Shown here piece after piece: positions 1-6,470 of a stretch of 46,104 nucleotides of DNA. Where the stretch lies: assembly GCA_900316395.1 (NCBI GenBank), contig ONCT01000007.1, forward strand, positions 1-46,104. The letters run 5' to 3'. The notes under the pieces are model-generated. The model worked only from the letters and a program-made list of their open reading frames with translations, did no database searches and was not told the DNA's origin. Source of the DNA: an uncultured Lachnospiraceae bacterium. GTDB lineage: Bacteria; Bacillota; Clostridia; Lachnospirales; Lachnospiraceae. The position numbers and the translations under genes were made by a program. The first letter of the stretch is position 1, and each line of letters opens with the position of its first letter.

Positions 1-115
1 CGGTATTGCTGCTCATCAGAACAACAACTACAAGTACGAGGCTTACAAGATAGATTATAACTTTCTGAGTTTTCTTAGGGATTTTCTCATTAATCTCTTC
101 TTTTAACTGATTCAT
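1..115 (-). CDS. PilO-like pilus assembly protein, N-terminal fragment (cut by window edge)
   Basis: Only the first 38 codons are in the window. They read MNQLKEEINEKIPKKTQK followed by a hydrophobic stretch (IIYLVSLVLVVVVLM), so the product is a bitopic inner-membrane protein with a short basic cytoplasmic head. The start is set by a good ribosome site (GAAAGGAGG) that overlaps the stop codon of the upstream PilM-PilN gene, which implies translational coupling. In type IV pilus operons the gene after pilM/pilN is normally pilO, the inner-membrane alignment partner of PilN. The PilO assignment rests on position and topology only, because the diagnostic periplasmic part lies outside the window. 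Confidence 0.6.
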   Translation of the reverse strand, partial: MNQLKEEINEKIPKKTQKVIIYLVSLVLVVVVLMSSNT

Positions 116-129
116 CTCTTGCCTCCTTT

Positions 130-1860
130 CTAATTAGTCTTGTTGGCAGAACTGCTAGAACTGCTTGATGAGTTACTTGAGCTGTTAGTAGAATTAGAAG
201 TACTGTTAGTAGAATTACTTGTTGTACTGCCAGAACTACTTGCAGTCGCAGATGATGAAGTATCATCATCTGACTTATATTCACACTTAATACTTGAAGA
301 ATACTGCGTCACTCCAACATCATTTGTTGCCGACATAATATCAATTGTATCTCCAATATTTACTGAATTAAATGTTCTAATACTTGATAGTAGTGATGCA
401 ATACTCTGCTTAGAATTAGACTGAACCTCAACTACTACCGAGTCAGAATCTGCATCTATAGATGTTACTACTACATCTGATGGCAGATTCGCCTCAAGTT
501 CACTAATAAGATTAAGGAACTTATCATTTGCAACAGTAGATAACTTATCGACTGCCATCGCCTTATCATAATTAGCCTTGGCTGTCTGCATCTTGTCGTT
601 AATCTCTTTTGCATCCTTATAAGAACTAATCTGTGACTTAAGATCATCAACCGTATGGTCAAAGTATATCTTAAGGCCAATTCCTGCCAGTGCAAGAACT
701 AGCGCTACAATAACCGCTATAATGAATACCTTCTTCGCAATTGTGAAGTCATCATCAGCCCTGACAAGACTTGATTTGCCGAACTCTAGCTTCTTGTCTT
801 TCCTACCAGCACTTACAACAGAGTTATCTGCGTTAGCTGCAGCTGCAATTGCTGATAGGTAGATGCCTAGGTTCTTAACACCCTTCTTATTAGCAACCTC
901 TCTAATAATTGTAGAATCAGCAAGAACTAATTCTCTATTAAGCTCGTTAGCAAGCAGAACTGGGAAGCCCTTACAATATGTTGCAAGACCACTGACAATC
1001 ACCTTGTCAATCTTCTCTTCTGCATGCTGTGACATATAGTAATCGATGAATCTTGTTAAGTTACCAATTACGAATCTAACTTCCTCTGTGGCAACATCCT
1101 TGATATCGTCTTCTTCAAGGCCATCCCCTTCTAATCTCTTATAGAAAACATCACGCTTGGTCGTCTCTTCGAACACCTTATCGTATGACAATCCCATACC
1201 TAATGAATCCGCTTCCTTAAGAGCTGTCAGTGCTTCGTCTATACCAAATGGAATCATACGCTGAAGCACGATATCGCCACTCTTAACAATAGTAAGATAT
1301 GTACATATAGACTCAACATCAATACTGATAATTGTTCCGTTAGGATAGCTCTCTCTTATTATCTTAGCTAAACCATTCTCAACAACTTCGATGTCCACAA
1401 GAGTAAGACCACAAGCTCTTGCCAAGTCCTCATAACTCTTAATAATGTTCTTAGGAATAGCGAACAGCTGGGCACGCATCTTGCCTTCCTCATCAGTTCC
1501 ATTATTACGATAAGTGAACTTGAAGCTCTCTCCGCCATTTGGGAAAAATGTGCTAGCATTAGTGTCAATGTATTCCCTAATCTTAGCTTCCTTCATCTTA
1601 GGCATAACTTCTTCCTTGTTACCAATATTGGTAGCCTGAATAATGAAGATTGCCTTCTTAGTCTTAATGCCGTTTTCCTTCAGTCCCTTGTCTAGTCGCA
1701 GCTTGAATTGAGGGTTACTCTTAACTGTACCATTCTCATAGGTGTCCTCAGGCGTCTCGAAATAGAACGCACCATGGACTACCTTCATGGATTTCCTCTC
1801 GGTCTCAACCACTTTGGTTAGGTGTGGCGAGATTTCAATGCTTAACACTTTTTCTGCCAT
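130..1860 (-). CDS. pilM: PilM-PilN fusion, type IV pilus inner-membrane assembly protein
   Basis: The 576-aa product has an actin-like PilM domain at residues 1-345 (start MAEKVLSIEISPH, phosphate-loop-like IISIDVES near 178, VIVSGLA near 288). One transmembrane helix follows at about 378-400, then a coiled-coil and PilN-like periplasmic segment to about 535. The tail, residues 538-576, is almost only Ser, Asn and Thr. In the best-studied systems PilM (cytoplasmic, binds the PilN N-terminus) and PilN (membrane) are separate proteins, so this chain joins the two. It follows the prepilin peptidase gene by about 65 bp. The low-complexity tail may be a flexible wall-spanning linker, which is inference. 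GAGGAGAAGG precedes the ATG. Confidence 0.85.
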   Translation of the reverse strand: MAEKVLSIEISPHLTKVVETERKSMKVVHGAFYFETPEDTYENGTVKSNPQFKLRLDKGLKENGIKTKKAIFIIQATNIGNKEEVMPKMKEAKIREYIDTNASTFFPNGGESFKFTYRNNGTDEEGKMRAQLFAIPKNIIKSYEDLARACGLTLVDIEVVENGLAKIIRESYPNGTIISIDVESICTYLTIVKSGDIVLQRMIPFGIDEALTALKEADSLGMGLSYDKVFEETTKRDVFYKRLEGDGLEEDDIKDVATEEVRFVIGNLTRFIDYYMSQHAEEKIDKVIVSGLATYCKGFPVLLANELNRELVLADSTIIREVANKKGVKNLGIYLSAIAAAANADNSVVSAGRKDKKLEFGKSSLVRADDDFTIAKKVFIIAVIVALVLALAGIGLKIYFDHTVDDLKSQISSYKDAKEINDKMQTAKANYDKAMAVDKLSTVANDKFLNLISELEANLPSDVVVTSIDADSDSVVVEVQSNSKQSIASLLSSIRTFNSVNIGDTIDIMSATNDVGVTQYSSSIKCEYKSDDDTSSSATASSSGSTTSNSTNSTSNSTNSSSNSSSSSSSSANKTN

Positions 1861-1925
1861 TTTCCTTCTCCTCTACATTCTTAATATATATGTCAATTAA
1901 TATATCAATAACACATTTACCATAT

Positions 1926-2711
1926 CTAAGCCAATCCAATTAGCGTCAGATACGCATTAATTATATAATCGCCGAAGAATACGGCTATCATAATTCCAAC
2001 GGACAGGTATGGTCCCATAGCCAGAACCTTGCCTTCGCCACTTACTTTCATCCTAATTATATGAATAATTGAACCTATTATGCATCCTATGACAAATGCT
2101 AGTAGTATATGCTTCCACCCTAGGAGCAACCCTGCAGCTCCCATTAGCTTCACATCACCGCCGCCGATTGCTCGTCCCTTGCTAATTAGCAGGATTAGAA
2201 GTAGCGGAACACTCACTGCGAAAAGTCCGATTACATAGGTTAACCAATTATCCAAATCCAGGAATAGGTGTCCAATTCCCAGGACAAGTATGAATATATT
2301 AATTCCTACTGGAATCTCGTATGTTCGCCAATCAATTACTGTAAGCACCAATAACGCAGAAAAGAGCAGTGAATATATTCCTGCATTAATAAATGTTAAG
2401 TAATTAAAGTATTCAAAGTCGCCAAACCACAAGAATATCAACACATAAGCAATTCCATTAATCGCCTCAATTATGGGATATTGAATTGATATGTGCTCAC
2501 CGCATTTTCTGCATCGTCCTCTAAGAAATATATAACTAAACAGTGGTATGTTGTCGTACCACTCAAGGTGATATCCACAGCTCATACAATGGCTCGGTAC
2601 TGTTACAATTGTCTCTCCCTTAGGAATTCTAAGGATGCAGACATTGAGAAATGAGCCAATTATAGTTCCAAATATAAAGATGAACACTAGCATAAGTATT
2701 AGGACTGCCAT
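1926..2711 (-). CDS. pilD: Type IV prepilin peptidase / N-methyltransferase (A24 family)
   Basis: This 261-aa polytopic membrane aspartyl protease cleaves prepilin leaders after Gly and methylates the new N-terminus. The N-terminal cytoplasmic domain has the zinc-type tetracysteine motif (C42-SC-C45 and C67-RKC70). The two catalytic aspartates are visible: D127 in VIDWRTYEIP and D186 in the GGGDVKLMG motif (GxGD). About seven to eight hydrophobic segments follow. Length is normal for the family. The ribosome site (AGGTGAAGTA) lies over the end of the upstream pilin-like gene, only 8 bp away, so the two are probably translated together. Confidence 0.95.
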   Translation of the reverse strand: MAVLILMLVFIFIFGTIIGSFLNVCILRIPKGETIVTVPSHCMSCGYHLEWYDNIPLFSYIFLRGRCRKCGEHISIQYPIIEAINGIAYVLIFLWFGDFEYFNYLTFINAGIYSLLFSALLVLTVIDWRTYEIPVGINIFILVLGIGHLFLDLDNWLTYVIGLFAVSVPLLLILLISKGRAIGGGDVKLMGAAGLLLGWKHILLAFVIGCIIGSIIHIIRMKVSGEGKVLAMGPYLSVGIMIAVFFGDYIINAYLTLIGLA

Positions 2712-2719
2712 TACTTCAC

Positions 2720-3124
2720 CTACTTGTTAATGTACTGCTCAGCCTGGGAGTCGTTAACTAAGTTAAATGTCCTGTCATTACCCACATATACAGCGCAGGA
2801 CTGTCCCTGCTTCACATAATAATATGTAAATGGAATACCCTTCTCAACTGCATTACCCTGTGTTAAAGGCTGGGTAGTCATGCCAGGAACTGTATCGGAA
2901 TTAGCTTCCACAGGAGAGCCAACAATAATTGTTGGTTGTGCACTTAGTGCATTCTCCTTAACTGTTTTCTCAATCTTACGCGCTTCTTCTACATCAGCGC
3001 TTCTTCTATCCTTCTCAACATTTTTAAGCCATATTGGAGCAACAATTGCAGCTACAACTACAACTAACGCTATAATAACTACAAGAGCTATTAATCCTTT
3101 TGACTTCTTTGATTGTTCATTCAT
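2720..3124 (-). CDS. Divergent pilin-like protein lacking Glu5
   Basis: The 134-aa product starts MNEQSKKSKG and continues with a 20-residue hydrophobic helix (LIALVVIIALVVVVAAIVAP). It then has a stretch, NVEKDRRSADVEEARKI, that aligns with the pilA product of this operon (YIESSRRSTDVQNANSI). It is therefore a paralogous pilin or minor pilin. The Gly before the helix fits a prepilin cleavage site, but the position expected to be Glu5 is Val. I prefer the ATG at 3124; an in-frame GTG at 3139 would add five residues, but it overlaps the AAAGGTG ribosome site. The short C-terminal globular part contains one Cys. Confidence 0.7.
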   Translation of the reverse strand: MNEQSKKSKGLIALVVIIALVVVVAAIVAPIWLKNVEKDRRSADVEEARKIEKTVKENALSAQPTIIVGSPVEANSDTVPGMTTQPLTQGNAVEKGIPFTYYYVKQGQSCAVYVGNDRTFNLVNDSQAEQYINK

Positions 3125-3202
3125 AATTGAACTGTTCACCTTTCAGATTATTATTTAGAGCTATATCATCACCACTTCCGACATTATCAACCCTCACTCA
3201 AG

Positions 3203-3230
3203 TTGACATTACTGGTGAATATGTTATAAT
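3203..3230 (+). promoter_or_regulatory. Sigma70-type promoter for the antisense RNA
   Basis: A perfect -35 hexamer TTGACA (3203-3208) and a perfect -10 TATAAT (3225-3230) are separated by 16 bp. It points on the plus strand against the surrounding minus-strand operon. It would start a transcript near 3237 that ends at the hairpin at 3298-3337, giving an RNA of about 100 nt. Confidence 0.8.
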
Positions 3231-3236
3231 AAATAT

Positions 3237-3337
3237 ACAAAAGCAGTTGACAAGGTGATGGTTCCACCTCGTTGGCGAATAATTATTCAATCATGAAATA
3301 ACCATTCTATACACCAACTATAGGATGGTTATTTTTT
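3237..3337 (+). ncRNA. Putative antisense RNA antitoxin (TxpA/RatA-type arrangement)
   Basis: No open reading frame of note is present between the strong promoter at 3203-3230 and the intrinsic terminator at 3298-3337. The RNA converges on the small toxin-like gene and overlaps its last codons and 3' UTR. This is the layout known for type I systems such as B. subtilis TxpA/RatA and BsrE/SR5, where the RNA pairs with the 3' part of the toxin mRNA. Function is inferred from layout; no sequence family was checked. Confidence 0.6.
3298..3337 (+). terminator. Intrinsic terminator of the antisense RNA
   Basis: The stem ATAACCAT/ATGGTTAT is extended by CTATA/TATAG through a T-G wobble, with a 7-nt loop and then six T residues on the plus strand. 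The 3' arm contains the stop codon of the opposing toxin gene (3329-3331), so both transcripts share this hairpin. Confidence 0.85.
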
Positions 3338-3403
3338 GTTACTAAAGGTTATAATAGCAACTAACATAATTACAAAGGTAAACAAATCATACCAAGTAAC
3401 CAT
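3329..3403 (-). CDS. 24-aa holin-like type I toxin peptide
   Basis: The predicted peptide MVTWYDLFTFVIMLVAIITFS-NKK is one hydrophobic helix with a short basic tail. That is the form of the small holin-like or TxpA/Bsr membrane toxins of Firmicutes. The ribosome site is unusually strong (AAGGAGGTGG, about 5 nt from the ATG). The mRNA 5' region can fold over that site (see 3404-3442). An extended -10 promoter (TGGTATAAT, 3466-3474) lies upstream. It sits inside the pilus operon between pilA and the second pilin gene. It is below usual gene-calling length limits. Toxicity is inferred, not shown. Confidence 0.65.
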   Translation of the reverse strand: MVTWYDLFTFVIMLVAIITFSNKK

Positions 3404-3442
3404 ATAACCACCTCCTTGCAAAAGCTCAACGAGATGGTTATC
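3404..3442 (-). promoter_or_regulatory. Shine-Dalgarno-sequestering hairpin in toxin mRNA leader
   Basis: In the minus-strand RNA, ATAACCATCTC (3442-3432) pairs over 11 bp, with one U-G wobble, with GAGGTGGTTAT (3414-3404). This arm contains the ribosome binding site directly before the toxin ATG. The loop is about 17 nt. Such 5' structures are common in type I toxin mRNAs and delay translation. Confidence 0.65.
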
Positions 3443-3465
3443 ATCCTACCAACTGCTCCAATAAA

Positions 3466-3474
3466 TTATACCAC
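3466..3474 (-). promoter_or_regulatory. Extended -10 promoter candidate for the toxin peptide
   Basis: The minus strand reads TGGTATAAT, a TG-N extended -10 element, about 65 nt upstream of the peptide start. No good -35 is seen at the standard distance, which is acceptable for extended -10 promoters. Confidence 0.45.
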
Positions 3475-3545
3475 ATTATACACTCTCACACACTACATAA
3501 TAATAACACACACTTTATTATTGTGTACTATGTAAGACAACATAA

Positions 3546-3763
3546 ATCACATTCCATCCACCCATCGTGCACAATGGGTGGACGGTAAATAGGGTTTTGT
3601 GATATATGTCGTTAGCCTGCATAGCAGGGTGACGACAAAATTAGCCGTAAGGGGAACCACTTAATTAGTGGAGGGATTCCTTACTGCTTGGCTACATCTC
3701 AAGAAGCAAAATGTGTAGCCATACCTTTATTAGGATTGTGACAAAAGGTCTGTGCCCTTGTCA
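3546..3763. ncRNA. Dense array of hairpins behind pilA: structured RNA candidate
   Basis: This gene-free stretch contains five consecutive stem-loops. They are ATCACA/TGTGAT (3546/3598) enclosing TCCACCCAT/ATGGGTGGA (3557-3582); TGTCGT/ACGACA enclosing CCTGC/GCAGG (3607-3637); GTAAGG/CCTTAC enclosing CCAC/GTGG (3647-3684); TGGCTACAT against ATGTGTAGCCA (3689-3721); and TGACA-AAAGG/CCTTGTCA (3739-3763). Asymmetric internal loops and an alternative pairing (TTAGCC 3641-3646 with GGCTA 3690-3694) resemble a folded RNA more than a simple terminator. On the minus strand it would be the pilA 3' UTR. I cannot assign a family or strand. Confidence 0.45.
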
Positions 3764-3775
3764 TTTGACGCTAAA

Positions 3776-4255
3776 TTAAGGATTTGTTTGAGCTTGTGCA
3801 GCTGGGAATGATTTTTTGTCAGCATCTTTATATTTTTTCGCATTATCTTCATTAGTAAGATCTCCAGACCATACTCCAGCTACCTGAGAACCCTTCGCAC
3901 CATCTACATATACAATGGCTTTGTTTGAGTTCGCATCGTATTCAAAATAAAAATCCTTTTTTGAATCTACAGCGTCGCCCTTTGTTTGTATATTTTCTTT
4001 AATTGCTGAAGGTGTACCACTTACAACTTTAGTTGCTCCACTATATGTATTACCATCTGCGGCATCTGCTACAACTGACTCAGCAATTGAGTTAGCATTC
4101 TGTACATCAGTAGATCTTCTTGAAGATTCGATATACTTTGCGAATACTGGAGCAAGAACTGCTACAAGTACTACCATGATAGCGATAACTACGATTAACT
4201 CAACAAGAGAGAAACCGCCGTTACTTTTCTGTCTTTTGTTTAATAACTTCATCAT
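3776..4255 (-). CDS. pilA: Major type IV pilin (prepilin)
   Basis: The 159-aa prepilin has a basic leader (MMKLLNKRQKSNGG) and a canonical cleavage and methylation site G|FSLVE with Glu5. The hydrophobic N-terminal helix (LIVVIAIMVVLVAVLAPVF) forms the pilus core. The remainder is a small globular head without cysteines, ending GDLTNEDNAKKYKDADKK. It would be processed by the prepilin peptidase encoded nearby, assembled by PilB/PilC and retracted by PilT. AAAGGAGA precedes the start; the second Met is an equally possible start. It lies 76 bp after the HEPN gene. Confidence 0.93.
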   Translation of the reverse strand: MMKLLNKRQKSNGGFSLVELIVVIAIMVVLVAVLAPVFAKYIESSRRSTDVQNANSIAESVVADAADGNTYSGATKVVSGTPSAIKENIQTKGDAVDSKKDFYFEYDANSNKAIVYVDGAKGSQVAGVWSGDLTNEDNAKKYKDADKKSFPAAQAQTNP

Positions 4256-4331
4256 ACGCGCTTATCTCCTTTACTTTTTAATAAATAATTATTTATATTA
4301 AAATGCATGCCCTATTCACGCATCTTAATCT

Positions 4332-4727
4332 CTACATTTTACTATCGACATATTTTTCAACATCCTTGATTATCTCTTCAGCTTGCTGAACTTGAATTTC
4401 AGCATCATTTTTTGACGCTATAAAGAAATCATCATAGTCAGACTTCTGACGTACATTCATAGCTGATGTTATCTTTTTCGAAATTGAACTATCAAATTCT
4501 CCTGTTTTAACATGACACTGATTAAAATGAGCTATGACACCACTATGTTTGCTACTATCAAATTCATCTAATATATTAACAGCTCTAATCGCATGAAATA
4601 TGGCATAATACGAGCGGTTAAGAGATAGCTTATAATCACCAATGTCTAATTCTCTTCTTGCTCTATCTAAATCCTCGTTTGCTCTCTCAATGCGATATTT
4701 TGCAAGATCTTCTATGCTGCCTCCCAT
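4332..4727 (-). CDS. hepT: HEPN-domain protein (HepT-like toxin of a type VII TA pair)
   Basis: The 131-aa helical protein has the HEPN signature R38-SYYAIF-H45 (RX6H), the catalytic motif of HEPN ribonucleases. The motif also contains the adjacent tyrosines typical of HepT-like members. It overlaps the upstream nucleotidyltransferase gene by 16 bp, the standard MNT/HEPN layout. In characterised HepT/MntA systems the nucleotidyltransferase adds AMP to HepT and blocks its RNase activity. Here the pair sits between pilC and pilA. Domain identity is well supported; activity is inferred from family. Confidence 0.85.
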   Translation of the reverse strand: MGGSIEDLAKYRIERANEDLDRARRELDIGDYKLSLNRSYYAIFHAIRAVNILDEFDSSKHSGVIAHFNQCHVKTGEFDSSISKKITSAMNVRQKSDYDDFFIASKNDAEIQVQQAEEIIKDVEKYVDSKM

Positions 4728-5044
4728 AATTGAATTCCTTCTTTATTAATGTTTTTATAAAACGGTAATACATCTTTCCATGTATCAAATTGTTCTTTTT
4801 CAATTACAGTCGTAGATATAACAACATCATTGTCAAGGTCCATTTTAACAACTACATCCAACAACTTGTCATACATCAATCTATCATCTGAATTAACTAA
4901 TATAGCAATATCCAAATCCGACTCTTCTGTCGCTGTCCCTCGTGCTACAGAACCGAATAGTATAATAGCTTGTAAGTTATCCAAATATATCATTTTTACT
5001 TCATTCACGAAGTCATCGTACATTTCTTGTCTTATATGTTTCAT
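4712..5044 (-). CDS. mntA: Minimal nucleotidyltransferase (MntA-like antitoxin)
   Basis: The 110-aa protein has the minimal nucleotidyltransferase fold and the motif G31-S32-x10-D43-x-D45 (GSVARGTATEESDLDIA), giving the nucleotide-binding GS and two metal-binding aspartates. It is encoded directly upstream of, and overlaps, the HEPN gene. In HepT/MntA-type systems it AMPylates the HEPN partner. AAGGTGATAAG precedes the start. About 180 bp of palindrome-rich DNA separates it from pilC. Confidence 0.85.
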   Translation of the reverse strand: MKHIRQEMYDDFVNEVKMIYLDNLQAIILFGSVARGTATEESDLDIAILVNSDDRLMYDKLLDVVVKMDLDNDVVISTTVIEKEQFDTWKDVLPFYKNINKEGIQLWEAA

Positions 5045-5093
5045 AGCTTATCACCTTCTTTAAACCATACCATAAGAAGCGTCGATCGACTTT

Positions 5094-5220
5094 CCAACAT
5101 TTCGCTTCGCGAAATGTCGCCTTGTTTTAAGGCGCGTCGCTCCAGACACCAACATTTCGCTTCGCGAAATGTCGCCTTGTCGTAAGGCATCCCCCATGCT
5201 TCGCATGGTCCCCCTTACGA
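5094..5220. repeat. Two direct copies of a palindromic unit plus further hairpins
   Basis: A 32-bp unit beginning CCAACATTTCGC is present at 5094-5125 and again at 5149-5180, 55 bp apart. Each holds a perfect palindrome, CATTTCGC-TTC-GCGAAATG, followed by a GCCTTG...AAGGC hairpin. A third palindrome, CCATGC-TTC-GCATGG, lies at about 5194-5208. This resembles REP-type intergenic elements. It fills the gap between the MNT gene and pilC. Confidence 0.75.
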
Positions 5221-5224
5221 CATA

Positions 5225-6439
5225 TTACATATTACCCATTTGCTGGTACATAGCAATCATTGGGCTCATTACGGCTGCGATGAGGATACCAACTAGAGCT
5301 GCCATTACAAGAATAACCATAGGCTCTAATGCTGCCATAACAGTCTCTGTTGTCATCTTAACTTCTTCATCATAATAATCGGCAAGCTTCTCTAGCATTT
5401 CCTCTAATTCACCAGTATTCTCACCAATCTCAATCATATAATCAACCATCGGTGGGAATAGCTTTGTCTTCTTAAGAGTAACGCTAAGAGGAATACCCTG
5501 TGCCACATCATCCGCTGCCTTCTTAACAGCCTTACGGTATACATAGTTAGTCAATGTGTCAGCTACTATGTCTAATGCTTCCACTAATGGAAGACCAGAA
5601 TATATCAGCGTTGATAATGTTCTTGCGAATAGTGAACAAGCAGTTTTAACATTTAGAGTTCCTATAAGCGGAAGCTTAATTGCCAAGTTAGAGAAGAACA
5701 TTTTACCCTGTTCTGTTGCCTTGAATGCTCTTATTGCAACAACGAGTAATATAATTACAATAAGTATAATATACCAATAACCTACTATAAAGTCTGATAA
5801 TGCAATAACCGCCTTAGTAATACCAGGAAGCTCCATGTCCATAGAATCGAACATCTCCATATAGCTTGGAACTACCTTAACAAGCATAAATACTGATACA
5901 ACTATAGCTACAATTGCAACAATTATTGGATACATTGCAGCTTTACGAACCATACCTTCTGTAGCCGCTGCCTTCTCGAAGTGTTCTGACATTCGCTCAA
6001 AGGCAATCTCTAACTTACCAGAGGCCTCACCAGCTCTTACCATACTAACCATTATTTCAGGGAAGATTTTCTTATGACGACCCATTGCATCTGCTAAGGT
6101 TTCACCCTTCATAATATCAGCTTGGACTTCTCTAAGAGCCTTAGCCATATATTTATTCTCTGTCTGGTTAGAGAGCATATCAAGGGCTGCAATTACAGTA
6201 ACACCAGAAGATAACATGGATACGAACTGTCTACAGAATACTGATAAGTCTCTTGGCTTAACAAGACGACCAAATGTAATAGACAATTCCTTATTAAGAA
6301 TGTTAGCTTCCTTAACGCTTAATACAATAAGCCCTTCTGCCGATACTAGTTCAACAGCGTTTTGTGGTGTGTCGGCAACAACATTTCCCTTTTTCTCTTT
6401 TCCGTCGGCATCCTGTGCCACATAAGTATATTCTGGCAT
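5225..6439 (-). CDS. pilC: Type IV pilus inner-membrane platform protein
   Basis: The 404-aa protein is of normal length for the GspF/PilC family. After an N-terminal region (MPEYTYVAQDADGKEKKG, typical of PilC) it has two homologous GspF repeats: FCRQFVSMLSSGVTVIAALD near residue 70, and ACSLFARTLSTLIYSGLPLVEALD near 270. Each has the following acidic motif (MVRAGEASGKLE; MIEIGENTGELEEML). Three membrane segments are seen near 170-190, 220-240 and at the C-terminus. PilC couples the PilB and PilT motors to pilin insertion. GAGGGGATAAG precedes the start; pilT lies 31 bp upstream. Confidence 0.95.
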   Translation of the reverse strand: MPEYTYVAQDADGKEKKGNVVADTPQNAVELVSAEGLIVLSVKEANILNKELSITFGRLVKPRDLSVFCRQFVSMLSSGVTVIAALDMLSNQTENKYMAKALREVQADIMKGETLADAMGRHKKIFPEIMVSMVRAGEASGKLEIAFERMSEHFEKAAATEGMVRKAAMYPIIVAIVAIVVSVFMLVKVVPSYMEMFDSMDMELPGITKAVIALSDFIVGYWYIILIVIILLVVAIRAFKATEQGKMFFSNLAIKLPLIGTLNVKTACSLFARTLSTLIYSGLPLVEALDIVADTLTNYVYRKAVKKAADDVAQGIPLSVTLKKTKLFPPMVDYMIEIGENTGELEEMLEKLADYYDEEVKMTTETVMAALEPMVILVMAALVGILIAAVMSPMIAMYQQMGNM

Positions 6440-6470
6440 AACTTATCCCCTCTAGTATTTTATTATGCAT

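Noticed and set aside
140..424. Plus-strand ORF rich in Leu/Glu opposite the PilM tail
   Set aside because: It is the reverse complement of the Ser/Asn-rich codons of the PilM-PilN tail and has no ribosome site.
3546..3763. c-di-GMP riboswitch upstream of the second pilin
   Set aside because: The GGGCACAGACC stretch recalls the class I motif, but the tetraloop/receptor and second helix sequences are not found; it fits better as the loop of a simple hairpin.
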